From positions 1-24,467 of the forward strand of contig CAZRQV010000029.1 of NCBI GenBank assembly GCA_964602445.1: a DNA stretch of 24,467 bases, given 5' to 3'. Shown here piece after piece: positions 15,294-22,881 of this stretch (positions are counted from its first letter, which is position 1; each line of letters begins with the position of its first letter). The notes beneath the pieces were generated by a model. That model was not told where the DNA came from and did no database searches. It was given only the letters and a program-made list of their open reading frames with translations. The translations under genes and the position numbers were made by a program. Origin of the DNA: HGM12587 sp964602445. GTDB taxonomy: Bacteria > Bacillota > Clostridia > Lachnospirales > Lachnospiraceae.

Positions 15294-16322
15294 TTAATTT
15301 CGTGTTAGTACTTCATACTGCTGACTGCACTGAAAACCATCTGCGATTCCTTCTGTTATATAGATCTGATCTTCGGTAACCAGAATCATATCAAATTCAT
15401 CACCATTTTCCTTCCAATAGGATTCTGCCCCTTCCGCTCCCATCAGATACATCGAGGTAGACATGGCATCTGCCAAGGTTCCGTCCTCTGATATGATCGT
15501 CGCTGACAGCAGGGTTCCTTCTGCAGGTTTTCCGGTTGCCGGATCTAAAATATGGATATAGGTTTCACCGTCCGCTTCAAAATACCGTTCATATCCTCCG
15601 GAAGTAATGACTGCTTTACCGGAAACCGGTAAAACGCCCAGCATCTCGTTTTCCTCGCCCCGCGGGTCACGAATGCCGATCTTCCACAGCTTTCCTTCTG
15701 CATTTTTCCCAATGGTCTGCACATTGCCGCCCAGAGAAACCATGGCATCTTCAACGCCGTAAGTTTTCATCAGTTCGATGACCTTTGCAGAAGTGTACCC
15801 TTTGGCAATTCCACCAAAATCAATTTTCTGCCCTTTTTCCAGAACCAGATACTTTCCGTCAAAACTTATTTTCGAAGTTCCGACCACAGACAACGCTTCT
15901 TCCAGTTCTTTTTCCGAAGGCACATGGTATTCTTTTGTCGGAAACCCCCACAGCTCCATCAGCGGATAAATCGTAATGTCAAACAACCCTTTGGTACTTT
16001 CATAATATTCCATGGAACGCTGCAGTAGCACTGCTGTATCTTCCGATACACTGCCATATCCTGTGGCATTGATCCTTGATACTTCACTGGTTTCTTTCCC
16101 AGTAGAAAGCAATGCATCCAGCCGTTCTGTTTCCCTGATTGCTGCATCTACTGCTTCTTCTGCCTGCGGACCGATGGCTTTAAATGTCATATAGGTGTCC
16201 ATGGCAAACAGCTGCTTTTCACACACAGTCTGCTTTTTTCCTACCGCCTGAACCAGACATCCGATCGTAAGCAAAAGTATCAGCATCCCTAAAAGCCAGG
16301 CAATTTTGTTCTTATTTTTCAT
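15294..16322 (-). CDS. apbE: FAD:protein FMN transferase ApbE
   Basis: A 342-aa extracytoplasmic enzyme that splits FAD and attaches FMN covalently to Thr/Ser of target proteins such as RnfG and RnfD. The N-terminus has a basic stretch, a hydrophobic segment and C22 in LLLTIGC, an imperfect lipobox, so it is probably a lipoprotein or membrane anchored. Core motifs are KIDFGGIAKGY (166-176), YIHILDPATGKP (255-266) and the Mg-binding DGTLADAMST (280-289, D285). The frame is open to 16439, but that form would lie deep in rnfB. The ATG at 16322 overlaps the rnfB stop by 11 bp. Its ribosome binding site is weak, suggesting translational coupling. It closes the operon that contains its probable substrate. 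Confidence 0.92.
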   Translation of the reverse strand: MKNKNKIAWLLGMLILLLTIGCLVQAVGKKQTVCEKQLFAMDTYMTFKAIGPQAEEAVDAAIRETERLDALLSTGKETSEVSRINATGYGSVSEDTAVLLQRSMEYYESTKGLFDITIYPLMELWGFPTKEYHVPSEKELEEALSVVGTSKISFDGKYLVLEKGQKIDFGGIAKGYTSAKVIELMKTYGVEDAMVSLGGNVQTIGKNAEGKLWKIGIRDPRGEENEMLGVLPVSGKAVITSGGYERYFEADGETYIHILDPATGKPAEGTLLSATIISEDGTLADAMSTSMYLMGAEGAESYWKENGDEFDMILVTEDQIYITEGIADGFQCSQQYEVLTRN

Positions 16323-17109
16323 TGCTGAACCACTGAATGACCTTAGAAGGACATTTTTCTGCACATTTTCCGCATCCGGTACATTTTTCCGGATCAATAT
16401 GAGCAAGGAATCCATCGACTGTGATGGCTTCTGATTCACACTGTTTCGTACAGATTTTGCAGCCGATACAGCCTGCGGAACAGACTTTCTTTACTTCTGC
16501 ACCTTTGTCTGGATTGGAACATGCTACTGCTGTTTTCTGACTTTCTGAAATCAATTCGATCAAACCTTTTGGACAGGCTTTTGCACAGGCTCCGCATCCG
16601 GCACATTTGGACGTATCTACTACTGCTACACCATTTTTCACATGAATGGCATCATAATTGCAGGCAGCAACACAGGAACCATATCCCAGGCATCCATAAT
16701 CGCAGTTCCAGACTGACAGACCGGAAAGTACGGCTGCACGACAGTCATGGATTCCTACATAATTACATTTATTAGAAGTACTTTCGCAGTCTCCTTTGCA
16801 TTTTACAAAAGCAACCTTTTTTTCGGAGACTTGTGCTTCTACTCCCATGATCGATGCGATCTTTTCAATATTTTCTGCGGTATTGACCGGACAAGCATTG
16901 ACAGGTGCTTCTCCTTTTACGATGGCAGCGGCAACGCCGTCACATCCTGCATATCCGCAGGCTCCGCAGTTGTTTCCCGGAAGGCACTCTCTTACCAGCC
17001 CTTCTCTTTCGTCTGATTCTACATAAAATTTCTTACCCGCAAATACCAGTGCAATACCGATCAAAAGACCAACCACACCGACCACGAGTGTTGCTGTTAA
17101 AATTCCCAT
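16312..17109 (-). CDS. rnfB: Rnf complex subunit B (iron-sulfur ferredoxin-accepting subunit)
   Basis: A 265-aa subunit that receives electrons from reduced ferredoxin. One N-terminal helix (about 3-24) anchors it. A four-Cys Fe-S domain follows (CLPGNNCGACGYAGC, C42-C56, plus C73). Next is a Cys-rich middle part (C104-C150) with the CDYGCLGYGSC signature of RnfB. The C-terminal half contains ferredoxin-type CxxCxxCxxxC clusters at C169-C179, C214-C224 and C243-C253. The ATG follows GGAGGTAGCTT. rnfA lies 13 bp upstream and apbE overlaps the end. The size is normal for clostridial RnfB. Confidence 0.97.
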   Translation of the reverse strand: MGILTATLVVGVVGLLIGIALVFAGKKFYVESDEREGLVRECLPGNNCGACGYAGCDGVAAAIVKGEAPVNACPVNTAENIEKIASIMGVEAQVSEKKVAFVKCKGDCESTSNKCNYVGIHDCRAAVLSGLSVWNCDYGCLGYGSCVAACNYDAIHVKNGVAVVDTSKCAGCGACAKACPKGLIELISESQKTAVACSNPDKGAEVKKVCSAGCIGCKICTKQCESEAITVDGFLAHIDPEKCTGCGKCAEKCPSKVIQWFSNEK

Positions 17110-17122
17110 AAGCTACCTCCGA

Positions 17123-17701
17123 TCATAAGGACAATCCGCTGAATCCCATAAATGCAATGGCCATCAGTGCTGCTGAAAGCAGAACGATCGGTGCACCGCG
17201 AAATGGAGCCGGAATGGAACTTTCATCAATTCTTGCACGAATGCTTGCCAAAAGGATAATCGCAAGCGTATAGCCTAATCCTGTACCCACACCGGATACC
17301 ACGCTTTCCACAAAACTGTATTCATTCTGTACGTTGGTCAATGCAACGCCGAGAACGGCACAGTTCGTTGTGATCAGCGGAAGGAAGATTCCCAGTGCCT
17401 GATATAAAGACGGAGAAGTCTTTTTTAAGAACATTTCTACCAACTGTACCAGTGCTGCAATGACCAGAATAAATACGATTGTCTGCAGATAGGTCAGATT
17501 CAGAGGAACCAGGACGGTATGATACAGAAAGTAAGAAACTGCTGAGGCAATTCCAATAACAAAGGTAACTGCTGCTCCCAAACTTGCTGAGGTTTTGATC
17601 TGTTTGGAAACACCTAAAAAGGAACAAATTCCTAAAAACTGGCTTAATACAACATTGTTGACAAGGGCTGTTGTAATGATGATCACGATCAAAGATGTCA
17701 T
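17123..17701 (-). CDS. rnfA: Rnf complex membrane subunit A
   Basis: A 192-aa membrane protein with six helices. Together with RnfE it forms the core that carries electrons across the membrane. The two conserved half-helix cysteines expected to hold a 2Fe-2S cluster with RnfE are present: C26 in FLGICSFLG and C114 in TTNCAVLG. The frame is open to an upstream start at 17752, but the ATG at 17701 is certain. It has AAAGGAGGT at ideal distance and gives the standard N-terminus. That ribosome binding site lies within the last codons of rnfE, and the two genes are 2 bp apart. Confidence 0.97.
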   Translation of the reverse strand: MTSLIVIIITTALVNNVVLSQFLGICSFLGVSKQIKTSASLGAAVTFVIGIASAVSYFLYHTVLVPLNLTYLQTIVFILVIAALVQLVEMFLKKTSPSLYQALGIFLPLITTNCAVLGVALTNVQNEYSFVESVVSGVGTGLGYTLAIILLASIRARIDESSIPAPFRGAPIVLLSAALMAIAFMGFSGLSL

Positions 17702-17703
17702 AC

Positions 17704-18384
17704 TTATACCTCCTTTTCCCTTGACGGACATTTGCTGCAATGAGCACAGCATCCATCACAATCTTCTACGATTTCATTGGCTCTTGTTGGAACACTCAGC
17801 GTATTCATTACCGCAATGATCATCGCAATGACTAAAAATGCACCCGGTGCTTTTACGAAGATTCCGATTGGCTGATATGCTTCCGGCATGATCTGGATTC
17901 CAAAAACGGTTCCCGCACCGAGAAGTTCTCTGAATGTACCGATCAGCATCAATGCCAATGTAAATCCAAGTCCCATTCCAATTCCGTCAAATACTGCCGG
18001 AATCGGATTATTTTTAGAAGCAAAGGCTTCCGCACGTCCTAAGATGATACAGTTTACAACGATCAGCGGAATGTACAATCCCAAAGATTCATACAGATCC
18101 GGCAGATACGCCTGTGTGATCATTTCTACGACTGTTACCAGTGAAGCTGCTACTACGATATATGCCGGAAGACGTACTGCATCCGGAATCAATTTTCTTA
18201 AAAGCGAGATCAAAAGGTTGGAAGCGATCAAAACTGCCATGGTAGAAACACCCATTCCAAATCCATTGGAAGCAGAGGTTGTTACTGCAAGGGTCGGACA
18301 CATTCCAAGCATCAGCACCAGGGACGGGTTCGATTTGATAACGCCGTCATAAATAAGACCCATTAAAGACTGTTTTTCTTTCAT
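17704..18384 (-). CDS. rnfE: Rnf complex membrane subunit E with Cys-rich tail
   Basis: A 226-aa membrane subunit homologous to RnfA, with about six helices. The conserved cluster cysteines are C29 in LGMCPTLAV and C112 in VVNCIILG. After the last helix (ending near residue 200) comes an unusual hydrophilic tail with five cysteines in eleven residues (C209, C212, C213, C216, C219). It could bind a metal or an extra Fe-S cluster. I do not know how widespread this tail is. GGAGGGTGA lies upstream of the ATG, 15 bp after rnfDG. rnfA follows with a 2-bp gap. Confidence 0.96.
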   Translation of the reverse strand: MKEKQSLMGLIYDGVIKSNPSLVLMLGMCPTLAVTTSASNGFGMGVSTMAVLIASNLLISLLRKLIPDAVRLPAYIVVAASLVTVVEMITQAYLPDLYESLGLYIPLIVVNCIILGRAEAFASKNNPIPAVFDGIGMGLGFTLALMLIGTFRELLGAGTVFGIQIMPEAYQPIGIFVKAPGAFLVIAMIIAVMNTLSVPTRANEIVEDCDGCCAHCSKCPSREKEV

Positions 18385-18399
18385 ATCTGTCTCACCCTC

Positions 18400-19953
18400 C
18401 TATTTGATATATTCTGCATAAAATCCAAGGGCTGCATTTACTGCATTTACGATCGCTCCTGAGGATTTCGATGCACCGGATACGGAATCGATTTCTTCCG
18501 GTGAAGTAGATCCGCCGCCTTTGTTCAGAACAAAGCTTTCTACATTTCTTCCGGTAAACTGATCCTTAAATTCCGGTTCAGCACACAGCATACCCATACC
18601 GGCACTTTCATTGATCTCTGTAAATTCCAGACCGGTTACCGTTCCTTCCATATCGATACCTACGGACATGGCAATGGTTCCGTCATATCCGTCTCCGGTG
18701 GATACACTCAGTACATAACCTACCGTCTGACCTGAATCATCGATTCCTGCGATTACCTGATGAACATATGCTTTTCCATAAGCACCGTCTCCATAGACTT
18801 CACCACCCAATGCTTCTACCGATGCGGTTAATTCTTCTTTAAATACAAATTCTTCTGCTTCCGGACAAACTGTCTGATAGCTTTCTGTTTCCCGTGCCAG
18901 CTGCTGCTCTGCAATCGTATCTTTTGTCATTTCATACACACCACTGAGCAATGCGCCTGCCACCAAAGTAATGGCACAAAGGATCAAAGCCGGTTTCAGA
19001 TCTGATTTCCCGAGTGCATCTGATTTTTCTTTCTGTTTCCTATGTCCGTATGCTACCGGGATCGTATATTCTTCGATCAGCGGAACGAGCATATTTCCAA
19101 TGATAATGGCATAGCTGACAGAGTCTGGGGAATTTCCAAGAATACGGAAAAGACCGCACCAGATTCCAATTGCCGCGCCATAGATCAGTCGTCCGCGGAA
19201 AGTAACCGGACTGGTAATATAATCTGTTGCCATAAAAAATGCTCCGAACAGGATTCCGCCGCCCATGACCTGAACTAAGAGATAATATACATCAAATCCA
19301 TGTCCGCCGAAGATTGCCATAAATGCAGTAAAGGACACCAGCATTGCAGTCGGGATTTCGTATGCGATCACATCCCAGTACATAAGCAATGCTGCACCTG
19401 CTAAAATTCCAAGAACAGAACTTCCAATAACACCGCTGGATCTTCCCCAGAACATAGCTGCAAGATCCACTGCTTTTCCTGCTGCAAAATCTGCAAGCGG
19501 AGTAGCTGTCGCTACACCGTCAAGCGTATAGATCGTTACTACCGAACCATAAGAGATCAGAAGAAAACATCTTGCCGCAAGTGCCGGATTCATAAAATTC
19601 TTTCCCAGACCGCCAAAGAGACATTTCACGATCAGAATTGCAAAAACACCGCCAATGATTGGAACATACAATGGTAATTTCGACGGCAGTGTCAATGCCA
19701 GCATCAGACCGGTTACCACTGCACTGCAGTCAGAAATGGTCTGTTTTCTTTTCATGATCAAATTAAACACCGCTTCTGTCAGTACAGAGGAAATAACGGA
19801 AGCAAGAATGACGATCAGCGCTTCCATACCGAATTCAAAAATACCGGTCAGAGTTACCGGCATCAGTGCCAAAAGCACTTGAATCATAATTTTTCTTGTA
19901 GTGAGCTTACTTCTTACATGTGGGCTTGAAGAAACATTTAACAATTTAGCCAT
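18400..19953 (-). CDS. rnfD-rnfG: Fused Rnf complex subunits D and G
   Basis: A 517-aa single open frame where two genes are usual. Residues 1-303 are RnfD: multiple helices, the MNPALAARC stretch at 121-129 and the flavin-acceptor region DGVATATPL (145-153, candidate T151). A charged linker (303-319) leads to the RnfG part: one membrane helix (320-341), then an extracytoplasmic domain with the covalent FMN motif DSVSGAS (489-495), whose acceptor would be S495 instead of Thr. No stop, ATG or ribosome binding site exists at the junction (18994-19047). Its order in the operon is exactly where rnfD and rnfG belong. The product would hold two covalent FMNs in one chain. A sequencing error that removed a stop is possible but not indicated. 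Confidence 0.95.
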   Translation of the reverse strand: MAKLLNVSSSPHVRSKLTTRKIMIQVLLALMPVTLTGIFEFGMEALIVILASVISSVLTEAVFNLIMKRKQTISDCSAVVTGLMLALTLPSKLPLYVPIIGGVFAILIVKCLFGGLGKNFMNPALAARCFLLISYGSVVTIYTLDGVATATPLADFAAGKAVDLAAMFWGRSSGVIGSSVLGILAGAALLMYWDVIAYEIPTAMLVSFTAFMAIFGGHGFDVYYLLVQVMGGGILFGAFFMATDYITSPVTFRGRLIYGAAIGIWCGLFRILGNSPDSVSYAIIIGNMLVPLIEEYTIPVAYGHRKQKEKSDALGKSDLKPALILCAITLVAGALLSGVYEMTKDTIAEQQLARETESYQTVCPEAEEFVFKEELTASVEALGGEVYGDGAYGKAYVHQVIAGIDDSGQTVGYVLSVSTGDGYDGTIAMSVGIDMEGTVTGLEFTEINESAGMGMLCAEPEFKDQFTGRNVESFVLNKGGGSTSPEEIDSVSGASKSSGAIVNAVNAALGFYAEYIK

Positions 19954-19959
19954 CTTCCA

Positions 19960-21297
19960 TTACCCCCTTTTCTTTGCAGCCATAATCTCTGCTTTTGTTT
20001 TTTTAAACAACTGCATCAATGGTCTCTTTGCCGGACAGACATAGGTACAGGAACCACATGCCACACATTCCAGACCATATAATTTCTTTTCGTATTTTTC
20101 GTAATCTTTTTTCTCAGCTGCTGCTGCCATCATCTGCGGCACCAGTCCCAGCGAACAGGCACGTGTGCAGCGTCCACATCTAAGGCAGATCGTCAGCTCT
20201 TCTTCTGCTTCTTCCACCGGATCTTTTCCCAAAAGAGTAATGGCATTATTGCTCTTCTGCACCGGCACATTCAGATCAGACATGGCAAATCCCATCATTG
20301 GACCGCCGCAGAGCGCTTTTTTCAATTCAATGCCTTCTTTGATTCCGCCGGCTGCTTCGATCAGTTCTTCAAAAGAAGTACCTATGCGAACGATAAAATT
20401 GCCGGGCTTCTGCACTGCATCACCGGATACCGTCAAACCTTTGGTCATCAATGGTGTTGATCTGCACACTGCATTGTAAATGGCATAAATCGTAGCCACG
20501 TTATCCACAACGCATCCAAAATCTGCCGGAAGCATCCCCAATTTCAGATGTTTTTCGGTTACTACGGTCACACAGGAACGTTCCCCGCCCTGAGGATATT
20601 TAGTCTTTACCGGCAGCACACGTACTTTAGAAGATTTTTCGCAGGCGGATTCCATCGCTTGAATCGCTTCCGGTTTATTATCTTCAATGATCACTACACC
20701 TTCTGCATTCGGAAACAGACTTAAAATAATCTCCATACCGGTAACGATCTCTTTAGAACAAGTACGCATCAGCTGGTCATCACAGGTAATATATGGTTCA
20801 CATTCTGAACCGTTTGCAATGATATAGGTAATCTCTTCCGGATTTTTTGGAGCAAGTTTTACATGAGTTGGGAATCCGGCACCACCAAGTCCCACAATCC
20901 CTGCATCTTTGATTTTTCCTAAAATTTCGTCTTTGGTGAGCGACCGATAATCCACTTCTTTTCCAATACCGTCTACGGTTCGGAATTCCCCGTCATTTTC
21001 AATAATGATCGCCGGAACCTTTGCACCTGTGGCAGTTGTACGTTTTTCAATGGCTTTCACTTTTCCCGAACATGAACTGATAATGTTTGCTGAAACGAAT
21101 CCCCCTGCTTCTGCGATCACCTGTCCGGCCAGTACTTCATCCCCTTTTTCAACGACTGGTTTTGCCGGTGCTCCGATATGCTGGCTTAACGGATAGACCA
21201 TGTCCCCCTTCGGTTCATACACAGAGAAAGGGATATTTCTGGAAAATTCTTTTTGACCGCTTGGATGTACACCGCCGCGAAATGTAACTTTCTTCAT
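19960..21297 (-). CDS. rnfC: Rnf complex subunit C (NADH-binding, Fe-S)
   Basis: A 445-aa peripheral subunit that passes electrons to NAD+. The FMN/NADH-binding region shows GIVGLGGAGFPTHVK (133-147) and ANGSECEPY (161-169), similar to the complex I NuoF fold. Two 4Fe-4S clusters are visible near the C-terminus: CLRCGRCTRAC (371-381) and CVACGSCTYVC (411-421). The N-terminal barrel-like part (GGVHPSGQKEFS) is typical. The ATG has GGGGGAATG before it. It lies 24 bp after pduL and 6 bp before the D-G fusion gene. The length is usual for the clostridial form. Confidence 0.97.
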   Translation of the reverse strand: MKKVTFRGGVHPSGQKEFSRNIPFSVYEPKGDMVYPLSQHIGAPAKPVVEKGDEVLAGQVIAEAGGFVSANIISSCSGKVKAIEKRTTATGAKVPAIIIENDGEFRTVDGIGKEVDYRSLTKDEILGKIKDAGIVGLGGAGFPTHVKLAPKNPEEITYIIANGSECEPYITCDDQLMRTCSKEIVTGMEIILSLFPNAEGVVIIEDNKPEAIQAMESACEKSSKVRVLPVKTKYPQGGERSCVTVVTEKHLKLGMLPADFGCVVDNVATIYAIYNAVCRSTPLMTKGLTVSGDAVQKPGNFIVRIGTSFEELIEAAGGIKEGIELKKALCGGPMMGFAMSDLNVPVQKSNNAITLLGKDPVEEAEEELTICLRCGRCTRACSLGLVPQMMAAAAEKKDYEKYEKKLYGLECVACGSCTYVCPAKRPLMQLFKKTKAEIMAAKKRG

Positions 21298-21321
21298 CTG
21301 ACATTCCCCCTATTTTACACT

Positions 21322-21972
21322 TTATATTGTTCGATTGATTCCCTCTAAAAGTTCATCCGCCCATTGACTCAGGTCGTAAGCATCACCGCCAAAAAGTTTC
21401 AGGATCACACCGTGAGGATTGGCATCTCCTGCAAATGCATTTGCCTCGTCCGTGTCTACATGCATAGACAGGCGATAGTCCCAGTTAATACGCACTACAA
21501 CATTGGCATAGATTAAAGCTCTTTCAAAACTTTCGGTAATCACAAAAACCTCTTCATTATCCTTCAGCCGCATCTTTACCGCATCACTTGGAGTCATATG
21601 AATATGCCGTTTTGCCACGATCACACCTTGAGAAATCTCTAATGTTTTATCTCCTGCGATCAATGTGCAGCCCGGTGTATCCAGAATATCTCCGGATTGT
21701 CTGATCACTCCCGGAACCCCGATCTTTCTTGTATCGGTCAAGGACAGTTCCACCTGCGTTTCTTTACGAAATGGTCCAAGAATTGCCACATTTTCAAATT
21801 TTCCTCTTGGTCCTTCTACGGTGATCCTTTCCTTCGCCAGATACTGTCCCGGCTGTGATAATTCCTTTACAAAAGTCAATTCCTTCCCTGCTCCGAAAAG
21901 CTTTTCAAAGTCTTCTTTGGAAATATGAATATGTCTTGCAGAGGTTTCAATGGGTATTTTAATGCTGCTCAT
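21322..21972 (-). CDS. pduL: Phosphate propanoyltransferase PduL-type (acyl-CoA to acyl phosphate)
   Basis: A 216-aa zinc enzyme that exchanges CoA and phosphate on acetyl- or propionyl-CoA, giving acyl phosphate for ATP formation by a kinase. The metal-binding motifs are SARHIHIS (H14, H16), VAKRHIHMTP (H123, H125) and MHVDTDEANA (H171), with GPFRKETQVELS between the two barrels. No N-terminal encapsulation helix precedes the first motif, so it is probably cytosolic and not a microcompartment protein. The start has AAGGAGACCTC. As first gene of the rnf operon it would link acetyl-phosphate formation to ferredoxin oxidation. A dedicated acetyl-CoA role is inference. Confidence 0.9.
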   Translation of the reverse strand: MSSIKIPIETSARHIHISKEDFEKLFGAGKELTFVKELSQPGQYLAKERITVEGPRGKFENVAILGPFRKETQVELSLTDTRKIGVPGVIRQSGDILDTPGCTLIAGDKTLEISQGVIVAKRHIHMTPSDAVKMRLKDNEEVFVITESFERALIYANVVVRINWDYRLSMHVDTDEANAFAGDANPHGVILKLFGGDAYDLSQWADELLEGINRTI

Positions 21973-22040
21973 GAGGTCTCCTTACGTTAAAATTACTTTC
22001 TATAATTTAATGTATCATACTTAAATACAAAAATCTATAA

Positions 22041-22099
22041 TTGTTAATTTGTTATCATATTTCGTTAATTTTATAACTATTTTTGTGTATTTTTCACAA
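22041..22099. promoter_or_regulatory. Three phased Rex-like operator sites
   Basis: Plus-strand sites start at 22041, 22062 and 22083, spaced exactly 21 bp. Compared with TTGTTAA-N4-TTAACAA, the first (TTGTTAA, 22041-22058) matches 12 of 14 positions and the second (TCGTTAA, 22062-22079) 11 of 14. The third (22083-22099) is TTGTGTA-TTT-TTCACAA, close to the TTGTGAA-N4-TTCACAA form but with a 3-bp centre. They cover the start region, the -10 and the -35 of the predicted promoter. Rex is the NADH-sensing repressor of fermentation genes in clostridia. The AT-rich background makes chance matches possible. Confidence 0.5.
22070..22099 (-). promoter_or_regulatory. Probable promoter of the pduL-rnf operon
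   Basis: Minus-strand TTGTGA (22094-22099), an 18-bp spacer and TATAAA (22070-22075). Start near 22063, with a leader of about 90 nt to the pduL ATG. A second -10-like TATGAT at 22014-22019 lacks a -35. Rex-like sites overlie both boxes. Confidence 0.5.
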
Positions 22100-22198
22100 A
22101 TCAAGAGGGTTTTTAAATCGATATGATTCAGAGAATTCAGAGATTGGTATCAAAATCTTCTCATTTTTTATTTTCCGGAAAAGTCATTCATTTTCCCA

Positions 22199-22230
22199 TA
22201 AAAAAACCAGCCGGCATTCTGCCGACTGGT
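22199..22230 (-). terminator. Intrinsic terminator after rplQ
   Basis: Minus-strand RNA ACCAGUCGGC (22221-22230), loop AGAAU, GCCGGCUGGU (22206-22215), with one U-G pair, then seven U. It lies about 20 nt after the rplQ stop and ends the alpha ribosomal operon before the pduL-rnf promoter region. Confidence 0.9.
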
Positions 22231-22250
22231 CAAAGATTTTTATAGAATGA

Positions 22251-22775
22251 TTATACGAGTTCAAGAAGAACTTCCATAGCTGCATCACCTTTACGAAGAC
22301 CGATTTTTACCATTCTTGTGTAACCACCGTTACGTCCTTCATATTTTGGTGCGATTTCATCGAATAATTTAGCAACCATATCGATTTCTTTCTTATCACG
22401 TTTTTTATCAGCTGTAGCTGTTACAGGCATAAGAACCTTTAACATCTGACGTCTTGCATGAAGTCTTGAAGGCATATCTTTTTTGATTGTCTTTTCTACT
22501 TCATCATAAACAGTTACTTTTTTACCATCTACAACTTCTTTTACTCTCTTGCCGTTAGCATCTTTACGAGCAACTTTTGCTGTTACTGTAACTGTTTCAT
22601 AATTATCTTTTTCTTTGATAGCGAGAGCGATTAAGCCTTCAGCGATCTTACGAACTTCTTTAGCTTTTGCTTCAGTTGTAACGATTTTACCGTTGTTTAA
22701 TAAAGCTGTTACCTGATTTCTAAGTAAAGCCTTTCTCTGGCTTGATGTTCTGCTAAGTTTTCTATATTTTGCCAT
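22251..22775 (-). CDS. rplQ: 50S ribosomal protein L17, with extended middle region
   Basis: A 174-aa protein, longer than the approximately 115-127 aa of many bacteria. The N-terminal core (MAKYRKLSRTSSQRKALLRN, TALLNNGKIVTTEAKAKEVR) and the C-terminal end (RNGGYTRMVKIGLRKGDAA) match L17. About 50 extra residues, roughly 57-108, rich in Lys, Val and Asp, separate them. The frame is open to 22847, but the ATG at 22775 is clear: it has GGAGGATATTAAA before it and the standard N-terminus. L17 contacts 23S rRNA near the exit tunnel. It follows rpoA after 106 bp containing structured RNA. Confidence 0.97.
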   Translation of the reverse strand: MAKYRKLSRTSSQRKALLRNQVTALLNNGKIVTTEAKAKEVRKIAEGLIALAIKEKDNYETVTVTAKVARKDANGKRVKEVVDGKKVTVYDEVEKTIKKDMPSRLHARRQMLKVLMPVTATADKKRDKKEIDMVAKLFDEIAPKYEGRNGGYTRMVKIGLRKGDAAMEVLLELV

Positions 22776-22803
22776 TTTAATATCCTCCATTTGTTGCGCC
22801 CAA

Positions 22804-22871
22804 CATACGTGCTTCTTCGGACTTATCGTATGAGGGTCTGGCTCCAACGTATGCTATCCCCGAAGGAATAG
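22804..22871 (-). promoter_or_regulatory. Structured RNA in the rpoA-rplQ gap
   Basis: Minus-strand CTATTCC-UUCG-GGGATAG (22854-22871) forms a 7-bp hairpin with a C(UUCG)G loop and one U-G pair. A longer stem CATACGT (22847-22853) with ACGTATG (22804-22810) encloses about 36 nt. No U-tract follows, so these are unlikely to be terminators. They may affect rplQ translation or mRNA processing. Confidence 0.4.
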
Positions 22872-22881
22872 TTTCCAACTT

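Noticed and set aside
17888..18352. 154-codon open frame on the plus strand opposite rnfE
   Set aside because: No start signals; rnfE on the other strand is certain.
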